From positions 12,397,186 through 12,461,185 of the forward strand of contig NC_049984.1 in assembly GCF_000003815.2 (NCBI RefSeq): DNA of 64,000 nt, read 5' to 3'. The notes under the pieces were generated by a model. The model saw nothing but the letters and a program-made list of their open reading frames with translations, was not told where the DNA came from and did no database searches. This document shows positions 8,180 to 18,164 of the stretch, piece by piece. The stretch is from Branchiostoma floridae. Taxonomy: Eukaryota > Chordata > Leptocardii > Amphioxiformes > Branchiostomatidae. The position numbers and the translations under genes were made by a program. Each line of letters opens with the position of its first letter. Position 1 is the stretch's first letter.

Positions 8180-10453
8180 CAATATACCGATAGTTGTGCA
8201 TTGTGGTTTATCAGTAAGTAAATGTCTTACCTGGCTCTTTCTTCCTGACCGTGCGATCTGCAGGGACGGAAAAACACGCGGTTGACTGACAGATTGTAAC
8301 ACAGACATTGGTTTCTGAAGAAGCGCCATCTAACGCTTCTGAATAACGTTACAAGGTCCTTATTGGCATGTCTGACGCTACATGTTGCATTCAAAGTTCA
8401 AAATTGGGCGGAAATCAAACTCATCAAACAGAATAGAGTCGGTGTGTTTCGGTGTGTGATTGTTTGCATTGGTATGTGACTATAGTTCTATAACCTTGCT
8501 TATTGAATGCACTGTCAGTATAGTGACAGGAAAGCGAAAGGAATTGGAAGATGACCACAAAGGTCAAGCTTTTCCGAATGGTCAGAGGTGGTAGAACTCG
8601 TCGTTATTCACACCTGACAGTCTAGTTCATGGAGTCAGTGGAAGGCTGCTAATATACGAGCAGGTATTGTTTTTGGTCTTTCTGTTTGTCCTTGTTGTTT
8701 TTTCAGTTAGCGTTATATATTTCCTATATGCTAGCCACTTTTACCGTAGAGTAGCAGGAAGTGATCAAGGGAACTTATGAAAGATAAAAAAAGAATGCTA
8801 TCCCACCTGGCTCCGGCCTGTATCTCATCTCGAACCCTGCTCCCTCTATCACCCAGTCCGAGTAGAACTTCACCCATAGCTTGTTCCCCGTGGTTTTGAC
8901 GGGCGCAGGCGCGTTGTCCCCACAGTACCGGCCAATGAGCGGGGAGAATCCGTACATGCCGTCCCGCAGCTCCACGTGGTCGTATTTACAGTTGTAGGAC
9001 CGCTCGATGTCGAACATGCCGTGGAAGTCCACTTGGATCACGAACCCTTCCGGTGCTGCCAAGGGAATAGACAACAGTTAGCAGCACAAGTTAAACACTA
9101 GTACTGCCCCATAATGTAATGTGCATACGCCGGCCTCTGGGTGATCATACTTGCTGGTGAGTTGTTTGTCTTTATCGACAAAGTCAGTGGCAAAGCTAAC
9201 AGTCAACATTAACTAGAAACGTCGATTAAGGTTGGACATCCAGGTAAAAGGATGACGCCAAATAGCAATTACTCAAGCAGCTGGACATCATGTCCATCAA
9301 AATCATATCCAGTTGCTTGAGTAATTGCTTTCAGGCGTAACAACTAGACACCTTTCAACTCTTGACCAAGATGGAACCTCAGTTGCATGCAGTGTGTTAT
9401 CATGCGTGTGTTGCATTAGTTTTCCTTTAGTTACAATGTATACGTAGTTCCTCACGGTTTTTGCTGGATGTTTGTTTGCATCAGAATTATTTCCGTTGCA
9501 TACGGTATCCCCTCTATTTCGACAAAGCATTTGGAAACTATAGACGAGATATCATCCTTATGAACCCGATCACTATACGCCCTGTCGAAGTGCACCATAG
9601 GTTATTCGTCTGATTCATAGCGACGACATGCGGTTTCCGTGCAGACTGCACCTTTGCTGCTAACGACATATCAACATGTGTCTGACGCACTTATATAAAG
9701 CCCAGATGTGACGATATCCTTTGGAACAATGGCCTGTTCAGCACCATGGAGAGATGCCAGGTGTTCATTGCACCATTGGATTACCTGAATGTATTACGTT
9801 TTCTCTAGCGTTTTGCGACTTCGTCATGCTTTAAATCACTTTTAAAACCATCGGGCCACAGCAAGTAAATGTTATGGATAACAGGCGCATTGATTTTCGC
9901 CTCATTTCCAAAAAAAGGATAGGACAGGCCCATCTGGCAAGAAAATAAGAACACAAGTAATTTCATTGTACTTGTAGAGTTAATACTGGTGTAGTAGCAT
10001 TGAGTGTAGTTGTAGAAGTAGAATTGTCACTAGTTTGGTAACCTCAAGTATAGTTGTCAACATAAGTATACTAGGCTACCACACTAGTGTCACACTTTGT
10101 AAACTTCTTAAATACAGGAATAAATGCCCTGTTGGCTGAAATGCCATCGTTTGTCACCCCAATTCTTGTTATAATGATTAGAGGCACTATTTCAAACCTT
10201 AATGCACCCTTCTTCGCGCTCTCGCAATACATTTGTCTGCAATAGATGACCTCCATAAAATGTACTTGTTAAGGCCTGCCACATTTTTACCTACCAGTGA
10301 GGATGTATATGCACTCCGTGTCCAGTGGGTACTGTCTGGGGTAGGACGGTGATTGGATGGTGCCGGTCTTGGTTACGTATATCTCCTCCATGCACGCAGG
10401 CGGCGGTTTGTAGGGCTTCTGTAAGGACAGATGCTCCGGCGCGGTGTCGTCTC
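4918..10453 (-). CDS. NETO: NETO-like transmembrane CUB/LDLa protein (whole spliced locus, seven exons)
   Basis: Joined minus-strand exons: 10453-10295, 9055-8807, 8257-8231, 7724-7591, 7027-6790, 6178-6059, 5630-4918. All splice sites are GT-AG; intron phases run 1,1,1,0,1,1 and the sum is 1,640 nt, leaving an open frame of 545 codons plus TGA. Seen: two four-cysteine CUB domains, a six-cysteine LDLa module, one membrane helix, and a tail of roughly 200 residues ending STTV. Known: this exact order defines NETO1/NETO2 (and Drosophila Neto), single-pass auxiliary subunits that bind kainate-type glutamate receptors and change their gating and synaptic localisation; vertebrate members are about 525-533 residues. 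Blocks such as [22 protein letters not shown] and [13 protein letters not shown] are recognisably NETO rather than neuropilin or tolloid. Inferred: a single pre-duplication NETO, neuronal. The N-terminal signal peptide is unresolved. Confidence 0.93.
6059..6178 (-). CDS. NETO: NETO exon F: LDL-receptor class A module
   Basis: Encodes (P)[17 protein letters not shown] followed by [20 protein letters not shown] and KC: six cysteines in LDLa spacing with a possible N-glycosylation site NES. As in vertebrate NETO proteins, the canonical SDE calcium loop is altered to PWDE and the first acidic ligand is Gly-Glu-Gln, so calcium binding may be weak. The acceptor is CTCGGATAG before 6178; the donor is TGCG|GTCAGT at 6059/6058. 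Both flanking introns are phase 1, so the module sits in its own symmetric exon. Confidence 0.93.
6394..6550. mobile_element. Inverted-repeat element in the NETO intron between the LDLa and CUB2 exons
   Basis: The left arm GAGGCTGTGCTAAACTGGGC is mirrored by the right arm ending GCCCGATTTAG, and GAGGCCACACCCAC mirrors the inner part. A related element sits at 12068-12229 (GAGGCTCTGCTAAACCGGGC). Confidence 0.6.
6534..6760. repeat. Two-copy tandem duplication, 113-bp period
   Basis: The segment beginning AGCCCGATTTAGTAGTG at 6534 recurs at 6647. Both copies end with CCGCGGGAGTGGCTCT. They are nearly identical except for a few substitutions and a small insertion (ACTAGT) in the second copy. The second copy ends about 30 nt from the NETO exon E donor. 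Confidence 0.9.
6790..7027 (-). CDS. NETO: NETO exon E: second half of CUB2
   Basis: Reads [20 protein letters not shown] to [10 protein letters not shown]. It contains CUB2 cysteines 3 and 4 (NQCDRS and RYCGN) and the closing strand FRALFTAY, equivalent to the FQMLFTSF-type strand of NETO. The acceptor is GTGTTCCAG before 7027, phase 0; the donor is GACC|GTAAGT at 6790/6789, phase 1, a full consensus. A tandemly duplicated repeat begins about 30 nt into the downstream intron. Confidence 0.94.
7341..7382. repeat. (TTTG)n microsatellite in NETO intron
   Basis: About ten TTTG units with one TTTA interruption. On the other strand this is the CAAA tract typical of an interspersed repeat family seen elsewhere in the window. 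Confidence 0.85.
7591..7724 (-). CDS. NETO: NETO exon D: first half of CUB2
   Basis: Reads (D)[15 protein letters not shown] to [12 protein letters not shown], with the first two cysteines of CUB2 and a likely N-glycosylation site NGT. The acceptor is CTATACAG before 7724 (phase 1); the donor is CAAG|GTACAT at 7591/7590 (phase 0, the only phase-0 intron in the model). Translation in this frame is not the longest open frame here, but it is the one that joins to the conserved strand VNLRF in the next exon, as in NETO CUB2. Confidence 0.88.
8040..8110 (-). repeat. Interspersed repeat end in NETO intron, copy 1
   Basis: GGTATTGTTTTTGGTCTGTC, preceded by a GGTCATGGAAGAG-type segment, recurs at 8620-8700 on the other side of the microexon and, inverted, at 14085-14105. 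It appears to be one terminus of a dispersed family. Confidence 0.5.
8114..8177. repeat. (TA)32 microsatellite in NETO intron
   Basis: Sixty-four bases of uninterrupted alternating AT. In the transcript it begins 53 nt after the microexon C donor (8230). Confidence 0.97.
8231..8257 (-). CDS. NETO: NETO exon C: 27-nt microexon in the CUB1-CUB2 linker
   Basis: A 27-nt exon is bounded by an acceptor CCCTGCAG and a donor CCAG|GTAAGA, both strong. It starts with AT and ends with G, so it is symmetric (phase 1/1) and encodes RTVRKKEP between split Asp codons (G|AT on both sides). Skipping would fuse EP-D-CNFRV without changing frame or flanking residues. Inclusion adds nine residues with a basic RKK patch to the linker between CUB1 and CUB2. 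The position and phase fit the neighbouring exons exactly, which is the main support for so short an exon. A UGC directly upstream of the AG matches the motif used by the SRRM3/SRRM4 (nSR100) neural microexon programme; that regulation is inference. Confidence 0.82.
8620..8700 (-). repeat. Interspersed repeat end in NETO intron, copy 2
   Basis: CAGGTATTGTTTTTGGTC matches the element at 8040-8110. The two copies flank the microexon on either side. Confidence 0.5.
8807..9055 (-). CDS. NETO: NETO exon B: remainder of CUB1
   Basis: Frame read [15 protein letters not shown] to EMRYRPEP. It carries cysteines 3 and 4 of CUB1 (YNCKYD and GRYCG), giving the C1-C2 / C3-C4 pairing of CUB folds. The acidic pair in KYDHVE, with the Asp of YSDW, matches the calcium-site pattern (E-D-D) of calcium-binding CUB domains. 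The stretch [20 protein letters not shown] is the block most diagnostic of NETO CUB1. The acceptor is TTGGCAG before 9055; the donor is CCAG|GTGGGA at 8807/8806. Both flanking introns are phase 1. A codon split G|CA from exon A restores Ala. Confidence 0.94.
9853..9882 (-). repeat. Dispersed repeat core, copy 1 (CCATAA...TGCTGTGGCC family)
   Basis: GGCCACAGCAAGTAAATGTT followed by ATGGATAAC. The same core, in either orientation, occurs at 10250, 46731, 52419 and 56261. Confidence 0.7.
10080..10280 (+). repeat. Dispersed repeat, copy 2
   Basis: Shares CACTAGTGTCACACTTTGTA, a TGTTGGCTG segment and the terminal CTCCATAAAATGTACTTGTT core with 46590-46765, over roughly 200 bp. It sits just downstream of NETO exon A in the intron. 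Confidence 0.7.
10295..10453 (-). CDS. NETO: NETO exon A: start of CUB1 (first recognisable exon)
   Basis: Encodes a short linker ([19 protein letters not shown]) and the first half of CUB1, with its first two cysteines in ACMEE and [16 protein letters not shown] is the usual CUB 'SPNYP' strand. The donor is ACTG|GTAGGT at 10295/10294, phase 1; the next donor-like GTAAAA would put TAG/TAA in frame. Two starts are possible. The first is an acceptor ending CCCCTGACAG just before 10453 (phase 1), which fits the pyrimidine-rich upstream sequence and the abrupt rise in GC inside the exon. The second is an initiating ATG at 10520 giving MYFTIDIFAMLIFYHIVGV, a usable hydrophobic signal peptide. I slightly prefer the acceptor. 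In that case a signal-peptide exon lies elsewhere upstream. Confidence 0.85.
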
Positions 10454-10520
10454 CTGTCAGGGGCACACCGACAATATGATAGAAGATCAACATAGCAAAA
10501 ATATCGATAGTGAAGTACAT
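10454..10520 (-). other. Possible signal-peptide start of NETO (alternative to acceptor)
   Basis: The frame of exon A stays open upstream to an ATG at 10520 and would encode MYFTIDIFAMLIFYHIVGVP, a hydrophobic stretch with no basic n-region, followed by LTGDD. It could be a real signal peptide. Equally, the T-rich DNA ending in CAG could be a 3' splice site. A CAG-like acceptor (CATGTAG) also abuts the ATG itself. The sequence does not decide between these; transcript data would. Confidence 0.4.
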
Positions 10521-10539
10521 CTACATGTATGTATAACAA

Positions 10540-12060
10540 AGTTCTTTATTCACCACGAAGGAGTTACAACAGCCGACGTCTCTTTGACTACCTCACAACT
10601 TCCTCTGTGCAAAAATGGTGATTGGTCATTGTACTGCAGCTAGGTGTCGCTGTTGTAGCGTGAAAAATCCTGCCCCAAACGTTACTGAGTCTATATCCCT
10701 CGTCATCGGGTTACTGAACTATGTTCTCCATTTATTTACAAACCTGAAGAAATTATTGACAGACAGTGAAGTATGTGCAGTTTATGTATCGGAGGAGGGT
10801 TTATTTCTTCACGATTACTACCCAATGACGTACGTACATGTGTGGGTTTAAGCAGAATTTACTTTGCAATTTACGACGCTAGACTCAATCAATACCTCCT
10901 AAGTAGACCTTATCGGTAACTGCTGTAACTGCGCCGTTACTGTAACGTATGCTGCTGGAAGTGTCCGAAGCACGCGTCAGTCTTCTTAAGAGTCACCTCG
11001 TACAAACACTAGATTTGGCAGAACGATTATTGAGTCCTGATAGTGTAACGTTACGACCGTGACGGGCCGTTGGTGGTCCCTAAAGGGAAACTGTCCAATT
11101 AGCCGTACAGACACCACAAACACAACACACCGCTGTATCGACCGGGCCTCGTAAAACCCACATTCATCATGCCTAGCGGCAAATTGGACCAGAGTCTGGG
11201 CAGTGGACGTGCTAGTCTGCCGGGGTAAAGAGCTGCCGTGTCCAGGGCGGTGTCATGCCAAAATGTTGCCCCTACCAAATATTTGCCCCGACGTCGCTTT
11301 GGGGTTCCCAGTACGTAGAGAAAAGTGCCTCACACTCGTTGTGTGAGGTTTATTTCCAAGCAGAAGTCTGAGTGAATTTTGAGAGGAGTGATCGTGCTGT
11401 GAAGGCTAACTCTAACTCTAACTTAGCCCCAGCCAAAATGCTAACCCTATCTATACACGCACGGGCACTACTCCACGGAGAGAAACCTTGCGGAGCAGAA
11501 ATTCGGTGCCACACCGGTAGATAGCAGAATTTTTTTTACTTCTTAATGCAGTAATATGACTACAACTTACCACCGGACGCGTTTGGCTAAAATTACATAA
11601 CAGCGGCTCATTGCGTTCGGCGGAGTTGTTATCAGGTAATCGGGTAAAACTGTTTGACTTCAATTTTTGCCGGCAACCTAAGCCCGACTGATTTATTGAG
11701 GCTCAACTACTTTGCTCCCATAACGCCAAACGACCCGGAAATTATCGTGCCTTAAACCGGCACGAAGCAATCAAATTGCTGTTGTGTTTCCGCCACGGTG
11801 GGCCCGGAAGGGTCAGTGTTTCATACCGCTGCACCATTCATCACAGACTCGGAAGTAATGTGGAAACGCCTGGAGGATGGAGAGGCTCGGGTAAGTGAAG
11901 GTGACAGACTGTGCGATGGACCAGGCAGGGCAATAGAGTTTGATACCCATGTCTGCAACTTAATGATGTTGTTCAATATGATTCATGTATCTTACTCAAA
12001 CTGTGCTGAAGTTATAGACATCCTCTTATGCAGAGCCTCATCCGCGGAAAATACCATATA
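10540..12060. other. Noncoding upstream of NETO exon A
   Basis: No recognisable exon. The stretch from about 10.9 to 11.8 kb is richer in GC and CpG than its surroundings, and a minus-strand donor consensus (CCGGTG|GTAAGTT near 11573) lies within it, but no coherent coding frame supports an exon. Confidence 0.35.
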
Positions 12061-12067
12061 CCTTCGC

Positions 12068-12229
12068 GAGGCTCTGCTAAACCGGGCTGAAGTTTCCATT
12101 TATGTGGATATGGTCACTGTCGGCTGTCAGCCAATCAGATAATCAACTTTACCTTAAGAAAACGTGTAGGCTATTCTTTGATTGAGTGTCACCTTAATAA
12201 AAGCAACGCCAGGTTTGGCAGAGAGCCTC
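12068..12229. mobile_element. Inverted-repeat element related to 6394-6550
   Basis: GAGGCTCTGCTAAACCGGGC on the left is mirrored by CAGGTTTGGCAGAGAGCCTC on the right. The segment right of it (TCGCGGGTGTGGC) resembles the end of the 113-bp tandem unit in the NETO intron. Confidence 0.65.
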
Positions 12230-15200
12230 AGGAGCTCCACACAGTATATCGTATAGGTCGCGGGTGTGGCACTGCGTAGGAGAATGGCACACCACACACA
12301 CGCACAGTTATCTTTATCAGCCTTGCCATCTTGTAATAGGTCACTGGTGCGCACAGAATCGGGGCGTCCACGGGAATATTGAGTATGCTGCGCCCATATC
12401 CATGGGCCTGACAACATTTTTAAAAGCTGCTTGTAAGTCAGGGACAGTGTCACTTACATAAACTTACAGTGGACCAAATCTGCAACAATGCATTCTCATT
12501 CTACGTCAGTTTGATGAAATTTACTTTTTTCTAATATGTCGACCTTTGATACATGTACAAATCAAGACTTCATTAATTCTTACAGCATATACATCATATT
12601 GTCTCCTTTTTCATAATGAAGACATCTGCTACATTTTAGTGAACAGTAAACCCCAAGTCCGTACCGAACATGTCTCTCTGATGATTTCATTTTCATTTTT
12701 AAATTAGACAGTAATCCCGATAATCTTCCAAACTTGTCTCTCTGACGATTTCATTTTTTTTTCGCATTGGCCCATTTCCTCCTTCTTATGGTTACGCAAT
12801 TGACAATATAGTATTTCCACATTTCCCTTGCAATATGTTAAACTTTTCCCTTGCATATTGGTAGGGGAGCGCAAACATCGTAGCCACTCTTGAAATGGTC
12901 GTATATATGTGCTGAAAAAAATCAACGGACTTAATACGGAAAAAAGCGGCTGGTTTTGTCACAATCTTCTTGAAAATACCGCGACATCAAAATTGTACAG
13001 CGACCTTGCCATAAGAAGGCATCCTTGACTTGTCTTCAGTATTATATATAGAAAGGCTTTGCGGCTGTATATTGAACTTGAAGACGTAGTGCTTGTGCAT
13101 GTAACCATGTAGTTGGACATTATATTTATAGCCGTTGGCGGAGCAGGTACCCATAAAAATGTGATGTATACGTCAAGCCTAGAGTGTTGAGTGAACATTT
13201 CTAAACTTTCCGAATCCATCACAAGCAAGGCTCTGCGTTGTGTACCTTTCATTTCCTCCGGAGTTGGGCGCTAAGCCACGTCGCGGTAAGATTTGATTTG
13301 TTAGTGAAAGTTTATCATACCTGTCGCCGACGATGATCAACGGCCCCATTGAAGACTCACAAACATCCAATCTACAGCACACGGCCGGTGCGTTCAATCA
13401 CCACCGTTTGTGTGTGTGGAATGAGTTAGGATTGTGCGTGTGCTCTAAGAACTCCGAAGCGGATTAGAAGCAGCGTATGACAGTTACAAACTTGTGACAT
13501 GCAAGACTCGGCACCTAATGAGTGGGAACTGGTACGTATAAAGATTGCCACGCTTTTGACGACTCATCGCGCTTTCGTGGCACGTGCCAGGGATTACACG
13601 ACGTATTGGCGTAAGACCACGTCAATCCTAGCCTACAAGTAAATGATTTTTACACAATCTTATACATTCGGAATGCCGTAGGCTCACCTTGCCTGACCTG
13701 AAACCAGGGGCAAGAAGAAGAAACACCTCCGTGGAATACTTAGATCTTTTTGTGAATTTCTCAACGCCATAACCTTAACCATAACAGTTATGAGTAATCC
13801 TCCCCTTCCCTTCTTCCCTTTATTAATCCCATCTACCGGTATCTCCCTCCCATCAGAGATCATTCGTCGGGTGCGGCAGACTAGCCTTCCTTACATGGAT
13901 TAGACCATACTACTTTCAGGAAGGGGGTGTCTTCCTACAATGTTGCAAGACCTAAAAATACTGCTTGGCGGCCAAAATCGTCTTGTGTCTGGGAGACCTC
14001 AATAACTATCCACGTTCGAAAATTCATACGAATTCATCAAAAGGATCTTGAGTCACAGGTGCAAACACTCAAACTCGGACAAAAACAATACTCCCGTCGA
14101 AGGTGAAACCCCTTCCCCGAGGTAATATGATCACGTGATCTTGACGCAAAACGCGGTCCATCTGATACGCCTTAAGAACACTATCTCAAGTCTCTCCATC
14201 GCGACGGGGATTAGACTCAAGCATTTACGTCGCCTTATCGTCCCCAAGCAGCTTTATTTTGCAGTAGGCACGAAACCCCCCTAGGAGGTACACCTACTTT
14301 ACAGTAAGTAACTTAATAAGAGTCTGCTACAGCCAGCAGCTAAGGCTATTCGCGATATACCCACTTGCTGATTTCACGGTGATGCCAAAACAGACGCACG
14401 AAAAGCTGGAATGAATATGTTGTAAAAAACAAACTGCAAAGTCCAGATTACCATATCAATAGACCTTACAAAAACTCTTCGTTAGGACACGGGGCGCCTA
14501 CTCAGAAGGTTTGAATGGAGTGACGTTAAACGTTTTAGTAATCAGAAATGTGCCATGCAAAGCATTAAGAACGGTTTTAAGAAATTATGTATGGCAGTAA
14601 ATCATAAACTATCAGGCCTAATGTTAATATTTCATGTTTACAAGCTCGGACAAATAACATAATCATTAGTGACTCTCTTGCTTTCTCGAGTACTCTTTGA
14701 ATTAGATTCTTATCTCCATTTATTCATCACTTCGTTACCTTTTTCCAAGGACGTTATATAAATTCCAATGAGATTTCGTATTCAATCAGCTATTCAGTCC
14801 AAGTTTCAACCAACCACAGGTCCCTGTCACGTCTGGCAGTTATATAACAGCAGATAGATGAGAAAATTCAAACTTCCTCCAGACGTTCCACCAGGACGCT
14901 TACAGTAAGTGCACAGGTTTGACATGTGCCCAAACAATTTGAGCCCCCGTCGCAGTGACGTTGTTTTTATGACGTTTGGATGTTTGGGGATGCCCTCCGG
15001 CTGTCCTTGTGTTGTCATCTCTACACAGCAATGGCATTCCCACATGCACTACCGTTATTACAAGTCAGTCTCACAAAGGCAGACGATTTGCTTCCCTGCC
15101 TTTGTGGATTTGTCTGTCCTCCAAGGATGTCGTATGATTAATCAATGGCCCATGGTTGGATGATGGATTGATGTTCACCACAACAACAAGGTCATGACAT

Positions 15201-15230
15201 TTGTTCTGGAACCACGTAAGAGTAACTGCA
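12230..15230. other. Noncoding stretch
   Basis: No exon that I can support. It holds one copy of an interspersed repeat (13985-14110) and otherwise unstructured sequence. Confidence 0.4.
13985..14110 (+). repeat. Interspersed repeat (GACCTCAATAACTA family), copy 1
   Basis: GACCTCAATAACTATC, AAAGGATCTTGAGT, AGGTGCAAACAC and ACAAAAACAATACTCCC occur in this order. The reverse complement of 27450-27600 has the same blocks in the same order. Confidence 0.75.
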
Positions 15231-15239
15231 GATATTGTA

Positions 15240-15394
15240 TGATCTCCAAGCAGATTCCCGGTGGCATCAGATAGTATCAAAGCTGGCCAAGAAGTCAGCC
15301 GCCTCCCTATGCCCGTCTGCCTTCCTTAGGCCGGCTTTACTCCTTGGCTAGCTTTGATACTATCTTATTCCACCGGGAATCTGCTTGGAGATTA
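15240..15394. mobile_element. MITE, CTCCAAGCAG-terminus family, copy 2
   Basis: A 155-bp element: TGATCTCCAAGCAGATTCCC on the left is mirrored by GGGAATCTGCTTGGAGATTA on the right, with inner arms ATAGTATCAAAGCTGGC / GCTAGCTTTGATACTAT. It is flanked by a perfect 9-bp target duplication GATATTGTA (15231-15239 and 15395-15403). No ORF. Confidence 0.93.
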
Positions 15395-15403
15395 GATATT
15401 GTA

Positions 15404-17418
15404 CAGTTGGGAAGCATAAAGTGTAAAGATCATGGAACTTTCCCTCCTGTTCAACAGTTGCTGGTTGAATTTTTGGTCTACCGCTGTGAATACAAGCAAA
15501 GCAGCATGAGTCGAGTTACACAACTGGGATGTTGTGCACGGCTGGCTGATGAAGGTTCTAAACGGCCACGATCTCGATGGGATTACCCACTTTGTTACTT
15601 TCTATCAGTATGACGCACTGAGGAGATGTTTTCAACTTTCAACCAACCGTTGCTCTTAACTTGCCGAAGCAGCGTACAAAACTCAGGTTATATCGTGTCT
15701 CAACTTTTTTAGTTTTGACAAGAAGGAAGTAAAAATAAGAAGTGGATACAAGCACTTGATGCTCCAAGGGACATCCCTAATTTCACAGTACTGGAGGTCG
15801 CTACTGAAGACATGACGTTATTGTATGAGTGTAGCCATTCTGGCTTTCAAGTACACTGTACTATAGCCAAACCATATTTCCAGTTCTTCAAGTATATTTT
15901 TCTACACCACTTCCGCATAAATACGAACACACACCGAGACAAACAATCACACGTGCACCAACTGATTACAATACCCCCGTTCTCACGGAGATAACAAGAA
16001 AAGAAACACACTGACATGGTACAAGCAGTAGGTTTTTTTTTTTCAGACAAGTTTGATACATTGGGCACATGACAGGAACGTTATCATCTGTAGCTGGGTG
16101 CCAAGCTGCGTCCTTCGGGCCGACTATCGCCCCGCTCTGACGTATGGAGGGGGATTATGTACTTAGATCGACCAGCTGCAGCAGTTAGGGGCAAGGCAAA
16201 GGGTTCACGGGCACAGTTCAATCACGGCACTATTGACAGGTTTACTGCCGCTTCACGCCTGTCCAACACGACAGATGAACACTTCATAATTTGGTGTAAA
16301 ACGCGCGAGCAATTCAGTTGTCACCTTCACCTGGCAGGGACACAACTCACAGTTCTTCACTCTTGAAGAACTTTCCATCATTTTTAACAAGAAATCGAAG
16401 ATCTCACAACCCCGTGAAATATATATCGAGAGTTTTAGTTTCATAATGCCATAGCCCCAGCCTTATCATGTGCTTTAACAGTTGATGCTCAACAAGCCGA
16501 GTGTCCAGATTCAGCTTATCGACCTCGCCGGGCAGACTACTTTCTGAGGCGGGGAGGGGGGGGGGCGGCATGTAGTTTGTAGTACCTTAAACTACTATTA
16601 GGGCCTCCAAATCGCTACGTTATTGTAGGATTTCATTAATTTCCCACATGCCAATATCCATACAAATCCATCAAACGAATCTTAAGTTGTATATGCTAAC
16701 ACACAAACGCAACCAGAAAACTTCTTCCTAGATGTAGCAAGGACCGGTTATTCACCGCCCCCTTAACAGAGTAAAACTGTCTGTGGCCTTTAAGAAAGCG
16801 CTATCTTTTTAAGACGCTGGGCAAAGGAGATCAGAGGAATTTTCTGACTAATAAAATTGTAACGTCGCCTGGAAATATGAAACATATAATTCAACGGTAT
16901 TTCACGCCTATATAATCCTAATAGCCATATTGTCAAATGTAACGGGCTGTCGCATGTCCCGTTACGTGTGCTATATATATATAGGGTGGCATGCACATAA
17001 GACCAGATGGCATTTTCCGCATGATGCTCACTTGGTTCGATCTCCGTGTTATTAGGAGAGACAGGTAAATCACCAGACATTGCCATGTAATATGTGTTAA
17101 ACTCGTAACGGCGTGTCGAAATGCGACGGCGCTTTTACCAGAGACAGACAGCAACTAAATTGTCGGTCTGGACTGATCTGATTTCACGGGCGTCGTTGTA
17201 TTATCGTTCAAACGTTTTCTATTTGGAGGTAGAAATTGTGGGTCTAGTTTTAATGACAAATCGAAGACTTGGAATTTGTCCGTCCAGACTGCATTACGCC
17301 CTGAATGAGGACAGGGATCACGGGTTAGACAGTGTTTGTTCCAGAGTCGACACCATTTAAACTAGATTGAACCATAACTGCTAACCAGGGCCTAGTAAAA
17401 GCTGAGGTTGTTTGGATG
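15404..17418. other. Noncoding with interspersed repeats
   Basis: Contains the CAAA-tail family copy at 15840-16000 and a diverged copy of the 13985-14110 family near 16600-16740. A G-run lies at about 16551-16566. No supportable exon. Confidence 0.4.
15840..16000 (+). repeat. CAAA-tail interspersed family, copy 1
   Basis: AGCCAAACCATATTTCCAG, CTTCAAGTAT, CTACACCACTTCCGC and a 3' end GATTACAATACCCCCGTTCT with a CGGAGATAACAA terminus. It matches copies at 24125, 54540 and 63000. Confidence 0.7.
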
Positions 17419-17836
17419 GGCCTAGGAAATCTAATGTTGTGTTTCGGATTATGGTCCTGAAAAATTATGGTCGGTAGGTAGGGTTTTTCTTTTCTTTTAT
17501 GCCCGTTTATTTTTTAGATTTTTGTAAAACTGAAATGCATTAGAACAGCTGGAATTTCCAACATCATGCTGTAATTATGCAAATGTACACTGTACAAGCA
17601 CAGGTATATGAATAAACTGAACAAAAAAGTGCAATTTTTACTGCACACTCTTACGTCAATTGTTCAAAGCCAGTGCGTGAATTACAGGAAGTCTGTTCTG
17701 AATTTCATCACTCAGATGTTCTGAGATGGAAAGGTCTATGTCCCTTACCACCGATCCACCCATAAAGAAGGGCTAGGGTCGGTAGGCTATTGCTGGGGTC
17801 AGTCTAATAACCGGAAACACAGCGTTTTTCCAGGCC
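17419..17836. mobile_element. Non-autonomous DNA element of about 418 bp
   Basis: The left end GGCCTAGGAAAT...TGTGTTTCGG...GGTCGGTAGG is mirrored by the right end CCTAG/GGTCGGTAGG...CCGGAAACACAGCG...CCAGGCC over about 65 diverged bases. No coding capacity and no clear target duplication. Confidence 0.65.
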
Positions 17837-18164
17837 TAATCAACCAAAGAGAGCAAATTCTTAATGAATAAGTATACGATGTACGAAATACCCAGGAAAT
17901 GTAGATATTCCTGACAAAAACGCTTCCTCTGAGTCCGGGAAGTTGATGTAACCCCGTAACACGTTAATGGAATTACCGACCCGGGTCTACTGCAGACACA
18001 CAGCAATCATGATCCAACAGGTGGACCGTTCATTGTCGAAAACACAGTTTGGAGACCGCATATCTTCACTAGCATGTTCCGTATCCTGAAATTTAACAGC
18101 CTGTATATAATCTTATATGAACTAATTTATTTTTCTTCTGGAAATAATTAGGCACAGGTAATTA

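Noticed and set aside
4918-10453. Neuropilin, tolloid or LDL-receptor-related identity for the CUB/LDLa gene
   Set aside because: No F5/8, MAM, astacin or EGF domains; the CUB-CUB-LDLa-TM order and the CUB1 and LDLa blocks match NETO specifically.
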